From NCBI RefSeq assembly GCF_024721995.1, contig NZ_JANQBC010000011.1, positions 1 to 64,000 on the forward strand: a stretch of DNA of 64,000 nucleotides, written 5' to 3'. The DNA comes from Paenibacillus radicibacter. Lineage in GTDB: Bacteria > Bacillota > Bacilli > Paenibacillales > NBRC-103111. The translations under genes were made by a program, and so were the position numbers. The notes under the pieces were generated by a model. The model did no database searches. It had not been told where the DNA came from and saw only the letters and a list, made by a program, of their open reading frames with translations. Below, one piece after another: positions 44,189-53,480 of this stretch; positions within the stretch are counted from its first letter, which is position 1, and every line of letters starts with the position of its first letter.

Positions 44189-44339
44189 AGAACCCTCCTG
44201 TAAGTCACTAGACTTCTTTATATATCTCTAACCTCTTATTTGCAATCCCAATATAATTCGAGTTTTGTGGTGACTTATCCTTTTCCAATTTAAGTTACCC
44301 AATGATACAATTGTGTGATCTCCTAAAAAAAATCTATCA

Positions 44340-44538
44340 TTATTTCGAGCAGGAACTCGATCATAATGTGACTCACACTTGGCTTCTAAGGAACATTTTC
44401 AAGGTGAAACTGTGAGAAGCGTCCTTACTTTGGAAAACGACCCTGCATTTATTGATTGGAGCGGTGGAGCTTATGGAGATCCCCGTTATGATGTATCACT
44501 CGCGATTAGACCTAAGTCAAAAGGAGAAGTATACCCAA
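44340..44538 (+). pseudogene. Remnant of an aminoglycoside-phosphotransferase-like gene
   Basis: A short frame (ATG 44379) encodes FIDWSGGAYGDPRYDVSLA followed by IRPK, the metal-binding IDW and GDPRYD end of APH/choline-kinase-like proteins. Nothing recognisable of the kinase N-lobe or the catalytic HGD loop precedes it in any frame. The frame ends inside the start of the next gene (at 44570). It looks like a decayed fragment. A short functional protein is unlikely but not excluded. Confidence 0.45.
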
Positions 44539-45888
44539 ATGAAGCTTATTACGATAAACGAAGCGATTAAACATGTACATCATTGCTTAGATATACCTGC
44601 AACACATGAAATCATCTACAGTGGTATTTATCGCAATGCAGAACCGAATATGAAGCCTTATTTCCGTATTGAGCTCGAATGGAACAAGATTGGCGAGCCA
44701 AGGCTGGATGAGGATGAACTAGTAAATCCACATACGATTCGAGCTGAATTAGACGCTGTTACTGGTAAAATAACCGCTTATTATCGTCATGATCGCCGTA
44801 ATGATCTCAATGAGACAAATGAAGAAATGAGCGATGAAGTTTACGAAGAAATCTACCCTAACATTATTGGATGGATACACAAGCTGGACTTAACGATTAA
44901 CACTGCTGAATTATATGTAACCAAGAAATTAATCACAAATCATGATCTCTATGAAGTTCAATACGTACGTGCACACAATGGTATCCGTGTTAGCGACTAC
45001 CAAATGTTCAATATTACACTCGATCATAACTTCAATCTCATCCACTTATCTTATAGGTGGGATTCCAGCTCATTCACCAAGAATGAAAATCCGATCCCCC
45101 TTGAGAATTTCGTGAAACAGTTCAATCCCAACCAGTTGTCGCTCTTCTATCACAAGTTAATATCTCCAAAATATCCTTACTATGCATGGCGAGAAAATAT
45201 ATATGACGCTGTAACTGGGGAACTGATTCGAGAAGACAAGGATGAGCTTATTGAAGTAATCGACATGGATGCGAGTTTAACATTAGAACATCAACCCATC
45301 GTAAATTTGAAGAAGCCTATTTTTACAACTGATAGCTATAATGCCTTGAAACTACCCGACCATACGACTAATGCGGACCCATATGCCCCACACCCATTCT
45401 ACCCTCTATTAACGGATGATGAGGTAGAGCGTGCGAAAGACATTGCAGTCTCCTGCCTACGGCAATCATCTGCTGACAAGACGCAGTATCAATACGCATT
45501 CATCAACAAGCTAGGACACCCGCCAATTCAAAGTATGCTAGGCAATCAGATTCAGGTGACCATCCACCGTATGCTTCATGGGGTTGGTATTGGTGGAGCT
45601 GGTATCCGGTTCATTATTGATCGTGAATCTTGGGCGTTAAATAATACGATTGATGCTTTGAAAATGTTTAATACCGATCTTTCCAATGACGATAACGATC
45701 TATTCCTGAAGCCGACCGTTTCAATTGAAGAAGCTTGGAGTAAATTGCAAGACAAAGTAGAAATACGATTACGTTATAAACTTGAAACTGATTCTGAGAC
45801 ACAGACATCAAATCTTCGCTTGGTATATATTCTCGACAGTGATTGGGTTTGTAATGCAATTACGGTTGAGCTTACTCAGTTGACATAA
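44539..45888 (+). CDS. YcdB/PepSY-like protein without signal peptide
   Basis: About 449 residues resembling the YcdB/YcdC group, which carries PepSY-like repeats (YRAELDAVTGKITAYYRHDR; YDAVTGELI). Those homologues are usually exported, but no signal peptide or membrane segment is visible here. I chose ATG 44539 because AAGGAG lies upstream (spacing about 12). A longer frame from 44452 reads through the APH remnant. It is followed by the GNAT gene with about 18 bases between, so they are co-transcribed. Function unknown. Confidence 0.6.
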   Translation: MKLITINEAIKHVHHCLDIPATHEIIYSGIYRNAEPNMKPYFRIELEWNKIGEPRLDEDELVNPHTIRAELDAVTGKITAYYRHDRRNDLNETNEEMSDEVYEEIYPNIIGWIHKLDLTINTAELYVTKKLITNHDLYEVQYVRAHNGIRVSDYQMFNITLDHNFNLIHLSYRWDSSSFTKNENPIPLENFVKQFNPNQLSLFYHKLISPKYPYYAWRENIYDAVTGELIREDKDELIEVIDMDASLTLEHQPIVNLKKPIFTTDSYNALKLPDHTTNADPYAPHPFYPLLTDDEVERAKDIAVSCLRQSSADKTQYQYAFINKLGHPPIQSMLGNQIQVTIHRMLHGVGIGGAGIRFIIDRESWALNNTIDALKMFNTDLSNDDNDLFLKPTVSIEEAWSKLQDKVEIRLRYKLETDSETQTSNLRLVYILDSDWVCNAITVELTQLT

Positions 45889-45906
45889 GAATAGGAAGTG
45901 ACATAC

Positions 45907-46731
45907 ATGTATCGTATTCTCATAAGAAACGAATGGCTTGCAGACCAATTGATTCATGCTCATAGTGATTGCATGTTTGCAGCAGTAGTTGCAGGGCATA
46001 ACCCTGGTGAAGTGTGGGTCGACAACTTGGAGAATCCGTCCTCTGCACTTGTATGGTCAAATGGTTTAGAATGCTTCAACTTCATGGGTCGAGCAAATAA
46101 TCCTTCTTTCCCTGCATCGATTAAAATTCTGATTGAGAACGAAATTATCCCTTTTCTTAAGGATAAAGATATCAATTATTTCGAGTTTTCCGCAGAGGAG
46201 TCTTGGTATCCGACCATTTATCAAAGCATTGCTAATAGAGAGCTACATGAAAGCTACCAATACGTATATAAATCCGTTGCGAACAGAAGTGAAAATTACT
46301 CTATTCATATAGAACCCTTTAGAGCCCTAGCGGTTAACGAAGCTCTATTCACTGAAATACACATGGGAGCCTATAAAAACGCTGATTTTCTGATCAAATA
46401 TGTGGAGCAATATTGGGGGACTATCAATAACTTTTTACAAAATGGATATGGATACATTGCATTAACAGTGGATAATCAAATCGCAAGTATGGCCATCTCA
46501 TCAGCGAAGTTTCATTCTACCCACACCATTGGGGTTGAAACACTTCAGCCTTATAAGAAACAAGGTCTGTCTAGCTCCCTTGTACAATTATTGCTAAATA
46601 CATTCAATGAAAACCAGATTACAGCATGGTGGGACTGCATGGAAAGTAATATCGCCTCACAGAAAACAGCGGAAAAAGCAGGGCTTATTCAGACTTTACG
46701 CTACAAAGTAAATTGGTTTTATTTTGAATGA
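45907..46731 (+). CDS. GNAT-family acetyltransferase
   Basis: About 274 residues in the GNAT_acetyltran (PF12746-like) group: a long N-terminal region and a C-terminal GNAT core with the acetyl-CoA loop in TLQPYKKQGLSSSLVQ and the final NIASQKTAEKAGLI. The acceptor is unknown. The ATG at 45907 with AGGAAGTG upstream is preferred to a GTG at 45898. It follows the YcdB-like gene closely. Confidence 0.8.
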   Translation: MYRILIRNEWLADQLIHAHSDCMFAAVVAGHNPGEVWVDNLENPSSALVWSNGLECFNFMGRANNPSFPASIKILIENEIIPFLKDKDINYFEFSAEESWYPTIYQSIANRELHESYQYVYKSVANRSENYSIHIEPFRALAVNEALFTEIHMGAYKNADFLIKYVEQYWGTINNFLQNGYGYIALTVDNQIASMAISSAKFHSTHTIGVETLQPYKKQGLSSSLVQLLLNTFNENQITAWWDCMESNIASQKTAEKAGLIQTLRYKVNWFYFE

Positions 46732-46761
46732 AACAAACAGTAACTAAATCTTGAACAACAA

Positions 46762-46792
46762 AGAGCCACCCCATAAGGTGGCTCTCCAATCT
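46762..46792 (-). terminator. Terminator after the VOC/PhnB-like gene
   Basis: AGAGCCACC pairs with GGUGGCUCU around a six-base loop. On the minus strand UUUGUUGUU follows, so it mainly serves the gene ending at 46802; it may also stop plus-strand readthrough from the GNAT gene. Confidence 0.8.
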
Positions 46793-46801
46793 TCATAACG
46801 A

Positions 46802-47167
46802 TTATCTATAGTAAGATAACACCCAGCATACGCCGTTTCGATCAGCCACGATTGCAAGCAGTCCGTTAAACGGAGCTTCGTACAATTCGGTGTGAATCTT
46901 ACCAGTCGATGCGAATTCATCATAGATGTTACGGAACTTCTCCTCTGTGTCGATTTTCAAGAAGATTCTCACGTAATCGCCTTTCACTTCTGGCTTTGCT
47001 GCTTGAGAATCGGCGAAATTCAAGATCCCACCATCAACATGCAAATCTGCGTTAAGCACTTCATCCCCTTGCTTACGCAAAATTGTAATCTCTCCGCCAA
47101 ACACGCGTTGATAATACTTGATTTCATCTTTGCAATTGTCTACCGAGATAAATGGAAGTACGATCAT
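46802..47167 (-). CDS. PhnB-like VOC (glyoxalase/DGPF-type) protein
   Basis: A 121-residue vicinal-oxygen-chelate fold protein of the PhnB group (LPFISVDNCKDEIKYYQRVF, GGEITILRKQGD, RNGVCWVLSYYR). Substrate unknown; many are of uncharacterised function. I chose the ATG at 47167, nine bases after AGGAGG; an earlier ATG touches that site. It lies directly downstream of the MarR gene and probably is its regulatory target or co-transcribed partner. Confidence 0.8.
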   Translation of the reverse strand: MIVLPFISVDNCKDEIKYYQRVFGGEITILRKQGDEVLNADLHVDGGILNFADSQAAKPEVKGDYVRIFLKIDTEEKFRNIYDEFASTGKIHTELYEAPFNGLLAIVADRNGVCWVLSYYR

Positions 47168-47202
47168 GTTTAACATCCTCCTAGGATTAAGCAATTTTAT
47201 TG

Positions 47203-47652
47203 TTATTCGCTGAGATTATGAAGAACCTTCTTCAACATACCGATAAATACATCATATTCTTCATCAGTAATACCCTTCTTCGTTCGGCTCTTCACCCGCC
47301 CCAAAGATTCTTGTACCTTCGGAACAACTTCACGACCTGCTTCTGTCAAATAGAGCTGATGGTAGCGATTATCTGCAGGATCGACTTCTCTTCGCACGTA
47401 CCCTTCTAATTCTAGCTTTGCTATCGCCTTAGCGGTTGTCGTCTTATCAATGAGCAACTTCTCACTTAGCGCTTTCTGTGTGATTGGCTGGCCAGTTGCT
47501 ATCACCATTAGAAAAATATACTGTCCACTTCCGATTCGGTATGGCGCTAGCTCCGCGGAGATTAAGATTTGCATATGACGGTAAATGGCTGAGATATAGT
47601 GGCCATGTGATTCAGTTGTATTTTTGTCATGTTGATTAGATTGTTGTGTAAT
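47203..47652 (-). CDS. MarR-family regulator with apparent AUU start
   Basis: A winged-helix MarR repressor (about 149 residues): GQPITQKALSEKLLIDKTTT is the recognition region and PADNRYHQLYLTEAGREV the wing. The first ATG (47574) would remove helix 1. The same frame is open and MarR-like further upstream (HYISAIYRHMQILISAELAP) back to an ATT at 47652, which has a perfect GGAGGAG six bases before it. No ATG, GTG or TTG occurs in that extension. An AUU start, or a frameshift from an out-of-frame ATG, are the two explanations; I favour AUU. Just upstream are two TGTTATTGCAACTA direct repeats, likely operators. Confidence 0.8.
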   Translation of the reverse strand: MTQQSNQHDKNTTESHGHYISAIYRHMQILISAELAPYRIGSGQYIFLMVIATGQPITQKALSEKLLIDKTTTAKAIAKLELEGYVRREVDPADNRYHQLYLTEAGREVVPKVQESLGRVKSRTKKGITDEEYDVFIGMLKKVLHNLSE

Positions 47653-47674
47653 TTTAATCTCCTCCTATATACGT

Positions 47675-47725
47675 TGTTATTGCAACTAAGTTAATCATAA
47701 TCGATATATGATGTTATTGCAACTA
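47675..47725. promoter_or_regulatory. Direct-repeat operators of the MarR gene
   Basis: TGTTATTGCAACTA occurs exactly twice (47675-47688 and 47712-47725), 37 bases apart, just upstream of the MarR coding region. GTTG...GCAAC gives each an imperfect dyad. Position and duplication fit autoregulation by the MarR protein. Confidence 0.55.
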
Positions 47726-47828
47726 TTATTTTGTTATATTTTCCCTTTACCTTCATCCACATCATATGTATCCTTGTCTTGAAGCTATCTGACCTGTTTT
47801 ACCTATTACATAACAAGGAGTAACTGCC

Positions 47829-48716
47829 ATGAGTGATTATTATTGGGACACGAGAATTGAATATCTACGTAACTCAAGAGACTTATACTACAACGATGAT
47901 TACATTAATTTTTTAGTCAAAATGGTCTGGAAGATCGAATCACCTGTGCACATTATCGATTTCGGCTGTGGGTATGGATATTTGGGACTCAAGCTCCTAC
48001 CGCTCTTACCCGAAGGTTCTACATACACGGGTGTTGATCTTGGGGATCAATTACTGGATGAAGCAAGACAGCTTTATGCAAAGCTTCCATATGAAACAGA
48101 ATTTATACAAGGGGACATTCAGGAGATTGTTCTGGAGAGAAAATACGATATCGCGATATGCCATGCCTTTCTGCTTCATGTACCGAATCCAATGACAATT
48201 CTCCAGAAAATGATGGACACCGTTGTTGAAACGGGAAAAATGATCACCTTCGAGCCTCATTGGATTTCGAATATGGCAAACTTCCACCTTCATGGACCAA
48301 CTCAATCCAAGACGGTTCAACTTGGACTTCTCCAGAAGCTTTATGAACAGAGTGCTGCTCAAAGTGGGAAAGACGGCAATATCGGAATGAAGATTCCTGT
48401 TTATTTCAGTCAATTGGGTTTGCAAAATATTGAGTGCCGGGTCTCCGACAAAGTAAATTTCCTTCACCCAAATATGGAAGATAGCCATAAACAGAAGCTT
48501 TATCAATCTTTGCTCGATAGTGGTTATGCAGATGCTCCAACTCAGGATCGTGAATCGTTTATTCACAATCTGATTGATCGTGGAGCAACTGAGCAAGAGG
48601 CTATCACTCAATATGAGAATGAACTACTTCTATCACAAGAGTTTCATCAAGAATCAACTATCACCTATGCAGCGAATATGAAGATTACCTTTGGGACTGT
48701 AGTTAGGAGACTCTAA
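47829..48716 (+). CDS. SAM-dependent class I methyltransferase
   Basis: A 295-residue methyltransferase with SAM motif I IIDFGCGYGYLGLKLL, VDLGDQLL after beta-2 and an acidic QGDIQEI. Motif IV is YDIAICHAFLLHVPNP. The C-terminal 120 residues are helical and unassigned. AAGGAG lies ten bases before the ATG. It is divergent from the MarR gene and shares its control region with it. Substrate unknown. Confidence 0.8.
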   Translation: MSDYYWDTRIEYLRNSRDLYYNDDYINFLVKMVWKIESPVHIIDFGCGYGYLGLKLLPLLPEGSTYTGVDLGDQLLDEARQLYAKLPYETEFIQGDIQEIVLERKYDIAICHAFLLHVPNPMTILQKMMDTVVETGKMITFEPHWISNMANFHLHGPTQSKTVQLGLLQKLYEQSAAQSGKDGNIGMKIPVYFSQLGLQNIECRVSDKVNFLHPNMEDSHKQKLYQSLLDSGYADAPTQDRESFIHNLIDRGATEQEAITQYENELLLSQEFHQESTITYAANMKITFGTVVRRL

Positions 48717-48755
48717 TAAATTCAATTATCCGATTAAAAAAATAAAGATAGACGG

Positions 48756-49136
48756 CTATTCTAAGCCGCCCACCATCACACTTGATACCACATACATCCC
48801 AACAAACAATAATCCCCCTGCCCATAAAAAAGGGTACGTCACTGCATAGCGTAGCGTGGGGCGAGATTGCATAGTTTGTGGGGCAACTTGATCCACATAT
48901 TGCCCCACTTTATCTTGATGCTTACTAAACAGCATAAAAATTCGGATTACCCGATCTTGTACTCCGCTTTGTAAGACCCACATGCTCCCACCGATCATGA
49001 GCAGCACTAACGAGACAAGTGAAACTGTATTAATATAGGATAGCCAGAATGTTGCTTGACGCATGAACGCCACGATCAGTGATAGCAAACACACGGACAC
49101 GATCATTACCATCGTATGTTGAAGGTTTTTCCGCAT
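48756..49136 (-). CDS. Small membrane protein (DUF3899-like) ending the opp operon
   Basis: A 126-residue protein with three predicted membrane helices (about residues 7-25, 33-55 and 100-122) and a polar loop between helices two and three. It resembles DUF3899 proteins that often follow oligopeptide transporter genes in Bacillales. GAGGAGG precedes the ATG, and it starts 14 bases after the OppDF stop, so it belongs to the opp operon. Function unknown; an accessory role for the permease is inference. Confidence 0.6.
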   Translation of the reverse strand: MRKNLQHTMVMIVSVCLLSLIVAFMRQATFWLSYINTVSLVSLVLLMIGGSMWVLQSGVQDRVIRIFMLFSKHQDKVGQYVDQVAPQTMQSRPTLRYAVTYPFLWAGGLLFVGMYVVSSVMVGGLE

Positions 49137-49150
49137 GGAATTCCTCCTCG

Positions 49151-51145
49151 TTATGCATGATATTTTTTCGCTGAATTCGTTAAATCATAATCATCATCAG
49201 AACAAGCTAGCCAGTGCCCTGGTTTTACTTCACGGAATGTTTGGCGCGCTTCGTCTCGTACGTACGTCTCATGATCGAATATAATCCGTTTCCGCTTTCT
49301 CTCTTGCACGGGATCTGGCTGAGGGATCGCTGATAGCAGCGACTGTGTATACGGATGCATCGGATTCTCATACAACTCTGCACTACTTGCAAGTTCAACA
49401 ATTCTCCCCCGATACATAACCCCAATTCGATCACTAATGTGCTTCACCATAGATAGATCATGAGCAATGAATAAATACGTCAGCCCTTTCTCCCGCTGAA
49501 GCTCCTTGAGCAAATTAACAACTTGCGCTTGAACGGATACGTCGAGTGCAGAAATTGGCTCATCGGCAATAATGAACTCTGGATTAACAGCAAGTGCACG
49601 CGCAATCCCGATCCGCTGACGCTGACCTCCGCTAAATTCATGTGGATAACGACTTGCGTGTTCACGGTTCAGACCAACGGTTTCTAATAGTTCATACACT
49701 TTCGCCATCCGCTGCCCCCGACTAGACAACAAGCAATGAATATCGATTCCTTCTGCGATAATGTCCGCAACTGTCATCCGAGGATTAAGTGAAGAGTATG
49801 GATCTTGGAAAATCATCTGCATCATCCGATTCATCTGCTGACGCTGACTTCTCTTCTCCCACTGCTTCATATCGACTCCGCCATACTTAATCGACCCTTG
49901 AGTCGCCTCATAAAGTCCGATCATCGTGCGCCCAGTCGTCGACTTCCCACAGCCTGATTCCCCAACAAGGCCGAACGTCTCACCTTTATAAATATCGAAC
50001 GTTAGCCCATTTACTGCTTTATGAATAAGTCCTTTGCCCATTTTAAAATGTTTATGAAGCTCGTTTACTTCCACTAATTTCTCACGCGCAGATAGATCTT
50101 GTTTCACCTGAGCGCTACTTGCTGTAAACAACACCTTACGGTTAAGTTCTACATTCGGACGGGTTACCGAAGGTGCGAAATCATGAAGCAGCCAAGTCGC
50201 TGCAAAGTGCGTCTCTGAAATCTGGAACATCGGCGGCTCTTCCATATAATCAATCTTAAGTGCGAATTTATTTCTCGAGGCAAACGCATCTCCAACAGGT
50301 ACACGAAGCAAGTTAGGAGGCGTACCAGGAATTGAATACAACGTCTCCCCTTGTGTATGTAAGCTAGGCATTGAACCGAGCAGCCCCCATGTATACGGGT
50401 GTCTAGGATCGTAGAAAATATCGTCTGTTGTACCCATCTCAATCGTCTTACCCGCATACATCACAATGACCCGATCTGCCATGCTGGCAACAATACCTAG
50501 ATCATGGGTAATAAAAATAATCGACATGCCCATCTTCTTCTGCAAATCTTTGAGCAAATCAAGGATTTGTGCTTGGATCGTAACATCCAGCGCAGTCGTC
50601 GGTTCATCGGCAATCAGAATCTTAGGCTTACAAGCTAGTGCGATCGCAATTGCAACACGCTGCCTCATGCCACCTGAGAATTGATGAGGGTAGTGCTTGA
50701 TTCGAATATTCGGCTCGGGTATACCTACGAGATGAAGCAATTCGATCGCTTGCTTCTTCGCTTCGGATTTAGACAGTTTCTGATGCTTCGTCATACACTC
50801 CATAATCTGATTACCTACGGTCATTGTTGGGTTCAAAGATGTCATTGGATCTTGGGAAATAATCGAAATTTCCGATCCGCGAATGGATTGCATCTGTTTC
50901 TCCGACATCGCTAATAAATTCTGATCCTCTAGCCACACTTCGCCGCCTTTAACGGAGCCGACTGACTTTTGAATAAGACGCATAATGCTTTTGACGGTTA
51001 CCGATTTGCCTGAGCCTGATTCGCCAACTATTGCGAGTGTCTCGCCTTTATATAAATCGAACGAAACACCACGAACGGCTTTCACTTCGCCTGCATAGGT
51101 GTTGAATGAGACTTGTAAGTCTTTCACGACAAGGCTTTTCTCCAC
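49151..51145 (-). CDS. Fused OppD-OppF oligopeptide ABC transporter ATPase
   Basis: About 664 residues with two complete ABC ATPase domains, normally separate proteins. Domain one (OppD-like): Walker A GESGSGKS, signature [12 protein letters not shown], Walker [13 protein letters not shown]. Domain two (OppF-like): Walker A GESGCGKS, signature [12 protein letters not shown], Walker [13 protein letters not shown]. Each has the C-terminal oligopeptide-transporter extension ([24 protein letters not shown]). The start is GTG 51145, with AAAGGAGGA eight bases upstream; the longer frame to 51277 runs into repeat element copy 3. It powers OppBC. Confidence 0.92.
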   Translation of the reverse strand: MEKSLVVKDLQVSFNTYAGEVKAVRGVSFDLYKGETLAIVGESGSGKSVTVKSIMRLIQKSVGSVKGGEVWLEDQNLLAMSEKQMQSIRGSEISIISQDPMTSLNPTMTVGNQIMECMTKHQKLSKSEAKKQAIELLHLVGIPEPNIRIKHYPHQFSGGMRQRVAIAIALACKPKILIADEPTTALDVTIQAQILDLLKDLQKKMGMSIIFITHDLGIVASMADRVIVMYAGKTIEMGTTDDIFYDPRHPYTWGLLGSMPSLHTQGETLYSIPGTPPNLLRVPVGDAFASRNKFALKIDYMEEPPMFQISETHFAATWLLHDFAPSVTRPNVELNRKVLFTASSAQVKQDLSAREKLVEVNELHKHFKMGKGLIHKAVNGLTFDIYKGETFGLVGESGCGKSTTGRTMIGLYEATQGSIKYGGVDMKQWEKRSQRQQMNRMMQMIFQDPYSSLNPRMTVADIIAEGIDIHCLLSSRGQRMAKVYELLETVGLNREHASRYPHEFSGGQRQRIGIARALAVNPEFIIADEPISALDVSVQAQVVNLLKELQREKGLTYLFIAHDLSMVKHISDRIGVMYRGRIVELASSAELYENPMHPYTQSLLSAIPQPDPVQERKRKRIIFDHETYVRDEARQTFREVKPGHWLACSDDDYDLTNSAKKYHA

Positions 51146-51170
51146 TTGAGTTCCTCCTTTTACTTTTTTT

Positions 51171-51348
51171 AAAAATGTTGCTTTTTCACCATTCACTGCG
51201 TAAAAACAATGCACTTCCGGTCGCTGTCTCAATCGAGAAATTTTTGAATTGGTTTTATGGGTATTTCTCGATTTCAAAGGCGATCACTTCGTTCCTACAG
51301 TGCATTGTTTTTTCTACGTTCCGTGCATTTAGCAAACCATCATTTTTC
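51171..51348 (-). repeat. Structured intergenic repeat element, copy 3
   Basis: On the minus strand, between oppC and oppDF inside the operon. Core GTAGGAACGAAGTGATCGCC then TTTGAAATCG, and CGATTGAGACAGCGACCGGA. Inner stem ATCGAGAAA/TTTCTCGAT, middle stem AAAAACAATGCACT/AGTGCATTGTTTTT, outer stem AAAAATG/CATTTTT. It ends just before the OppDF ribosome site, so it will be transcribed within the opp mRNA and could set the OppC:OppDF ratio. Confidence 0.86.
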
Positions 51349-51366
51349 AAAATAACCTTTCAAAAC

Positions 51367-52383
51367 CTAACGCCGCATCTTCGGGTCTAAAGCATCGCGC
51401 AAGCCGTCGCCTAGCATATTGAAGCTGATCATGATCAAGCTAATAACGACTGAGGACATGATGAGCATGTGCGGATAGATGCGCATGAGTTTGTAACCAT
51501 CGTTAATGATGGTGCCAAGTGATGCAGTAGGTGGCTGTAAGCCAAGCCCGATAAAGCTTAAGAATGCTTCTGTAAAAATAGCCCCAGGAATCGTGAACAT
51601 TGAAGTTACGATGATCGGTCCCATCGAGTTCGGGATCAAGTGTCTGAACATAAGTCGCTTATCTTTCGCTCCTAATGTACGTGCTGCAAGCACATATTCT
51701 TGATCGCGAAGCTTCAATATCTGCCCCCGCACAATACGCGACATCCCGACCCAGCCCGTCATGACCATCGCTAGGACAATAGTGAGAATACCTGGCTTCA
51801 GCACGAGAATTAGCAAGATTACAATAATTAAGCTTGGAATCCCGACTAATACTTCGCAAATTCGCTGCATCACATTGTCGACCTTTCCACCATAGAACGC
51901 AGAGATAGCCCCGTACGCTACACCGATAATGACATCAATACAAGCAGCAAGCACAGCGATGAATAACGAGATTCGAGTCCCTTCCCAGATACGTGTCCAC
52001 AAATCACGACCTAATTCATCCGTTCCGAACCAGAAGTAGTCGGTCACTCCTTTTTTCGCATATTGATCGACGCCTTGAATATCATGTCCATTGAAACCGA
52101 GCCACGGTATATTTTCTAGAAAAGGTACTTTCGGTGGTAATTTCGCACGTGTTAATTGCTGATCATCAAATCCCCATTTGTTCATATAAGGACCGAAGAT
52201 CGCCATAAATATGAGGAAGATAATAATAATTAGCCCAACTAAAGCAACTTTATTTTGCCGAAAACGAATCCATGAATCCTGCAAGGAAGTAAGCGACTTC
52301 GTCGTTATTTTCTCAGGATTAAGGTTCGTGTCATCTGCTGGTTCGAATACTTCTTTATTATATGAATTGATAGGTAAGCTCAC
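51367..52383 (-). CDS. oppC: Oligopeptide ABC transporter permease OppC
   Basis: A 338-residue membrane permease with an N-terminal cytoplasmic arm, one helix (about 42-62) and then five C-terminal helices. The EAA loop reads EYVLAARTLGAKDKRLMFRH and the end is MLGDGLRDALDPKMRR. It starts with GTG in a GTGA overlap with the OppB stop (GGGAGGG upstream), so OppB and OppC are translationally coupled. With OppB it forms the channel for peptides delivered by OppA. Confidence 0.92.
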   Translation of the reverse strand: MSLPINSYNKEVFEPADDTNLNPEKITTKSLTSLQDSWIRFRQNKVALVGLIIIIFLIFMAIFGPYMNKWGFDDQQLTRAKLPPKVPFLENIPWLGFNGHDIQGVDQYAKKGVTDYFWFGTDELGRDLWTRIWEGTRISLFIAVLAACIDVIIGVAYGAISAFYGGKVDNVMQRICEVLVGIPSLIIVILLILVLKPGILTIVLAMVMTGWVGMSRIVRGQILKLRDQEYVLAARTLGAKDKRLMFRHLIPNSMGPIIVTSMFTIPGAIFTEAFLSFIGLGLQPPTASLGTIINDGYKLMRIYPHMLIMSSVVISLIMISFNMLGDGLRDALDPKMRR

Positions 52384-53309
52384 AGCTGCTTCCCTCCCGT
52401 CAAACGTATTCTTGGATCAATAACTCCGTACAGAATGTCTACGACAAAGATGATTGCAATAAATAAGAAGCTGTAGAATAACGTCGTACCCATAATAACC
52501 GGATAATCATTCGTCATAATGGATTTCGTGAACTGCTCACCTAGCCCCGGAATACTAAAGATGCGCTCAATCACCAGAGAACCCGTCATTAGGCCAATTG
52601 CCATCGGTCCAAGTAGTGTCAGAATGGGAATCATTGCGTTACGCAAGCCGTGTTTAAGCACAATTGCCGTACCGCCAAGCCCTTTCGCCCTTGCAGTTGT
52701 CATATAATCCTGCCCTAGAATCTCGATCATTTCCGTTCTCATAAATCGTGCAATCGTCGCAATAACGAATACCGACATCGAGATGGTAGGTAGTATCGTG
52801 TGGGCGAAGCCTTCCCAGAACGCAATCGGCAGCCACCCTAGCCGTACACCCACCCAATACTGTAGCATCCCAGCGAATACGAAGGAAGGAATGGACACCC
52901 CTAACACCGAAAATATCATCGACCCATAATCCCAAGCCGTATTGTGCTTCAGAGCTCCAATCATACCGAGCAGAAGCCCCACCAGAACCCCAAACACTAG
53001 CGCTTGAGCCCCTAGAATCGCAGACGGTCCAATACGCTCACCAATAATCGTCGTCACCGGTCTGTCTTCGAATTGGAATGACTTTCCTAGATCACCCTGC
53101 ACCAAATTCGTCATATATTTGACGTACCGAATCGGAATAGGCTTATCCAAATCGTATCTTTCGTACAAAATTTTCTTCTGATCATTCGTGAGCTTCAAGT
53201 CATTAAATGGCGATCCCGGCAAGGTCTGCATCAAGAAGAACGTTAGCGTCGAGATAACCAAGAACGTCACCAGCATGTAACCCAGCCGTCTAGCAACATA
53301 TTTCACCAT
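52380..53309 (-). CDS. oppB: Oligopeptide ABC transporter permease OppB
   Basis: A 309-residue permease with six predicted membrane helices, the N-terminal VARRLGYMLVTFLVISTLTF and the PGSPF motif. The EAA loop reads DYMTTARAKGLGGTAIVLKH and the end is VDILYGVIDPRIRL. The ATG at 53309 lies about 11 bases after GGGGGTG; a GTG at 53315 is an alternative start. It is the first gene of the opp operon, behind a sigma-54 promoter. Confidence 0.92.
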   Translation of the reverse strand: MVKYVARRLGYMLVTFLVISTLTFFLMQTLPGSPFNDLKLTNDQKKILYERYDLDKPIPIRYVKYMTNLVQGDLGKSFQFEDRPVTTIIGERIGPSAILGAQALVFGVLVGLLLGMIGALKHNTAWDYGSMIFSVLGVSIPSFVFAGMLQYWVGVRLGWLPIAFWEGFAHTILPTISMSVFVIATIARFMRTEMIEILGQDYMTTARAKGLGGTAIVLKHGLRNAMIPILTLLGPMAIGLMTGSLVIERIFSIPGLGEQFTKSIMTNDYPVIMGTTLFYSFLFIAIIFVVDILYGVIDPRIRLTGGKQL

Positions 53310-53350
53310 ACCCACAGCACCCCCAAGTCTATATTTTTGTTATCGCTTTC

Positions 53351-53372
53351 AAAAAGGTGTTTGACACCTTTT
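53351..53372. promoter_or_regulatory. Inverted repeat in the oppB leader
   Basis: AAAAAGGTGT-TTG-ACACCTTTT lies between the predicted sigma-54 transcription start and oppB. On the minus strand it reads as a short hairpin followed by U-rich sequence, so it could be a leaky attenuator. It could also be an operator, since AGGTGTCAAA recurs at 53443 on the other strand. Confidence 0.4.
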
Positions 53373-53389
53373 ATCCTTTTTCCAAAATA

Positions 53390-53406
53390 AGCAAATCTCA
53401 TGCCAT
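53390..53406 (-). promoter_or_regulatory. Sigma-54 promoter for the opp operon
   Basis: On the minus strand TGGCATGAGATTTGCT: GG and GC ten bases apart, TGGCA and TTGCT as in the consensus. The predicted start lies about 70 bases before oppB. Confidence 0.88.
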
Positions 53407-53480
53407 GATCTTCTAATAATGTACCCTCTATCCATTTAGCAAGAGGTGTCAAAATACATATACAACTTGTTTACAGATAA

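Noticed and set aside
49225-49434. Short minus-strand frames within the OppDF gene
   Set aside because: Alternative-frame shadows with no family resemblance.
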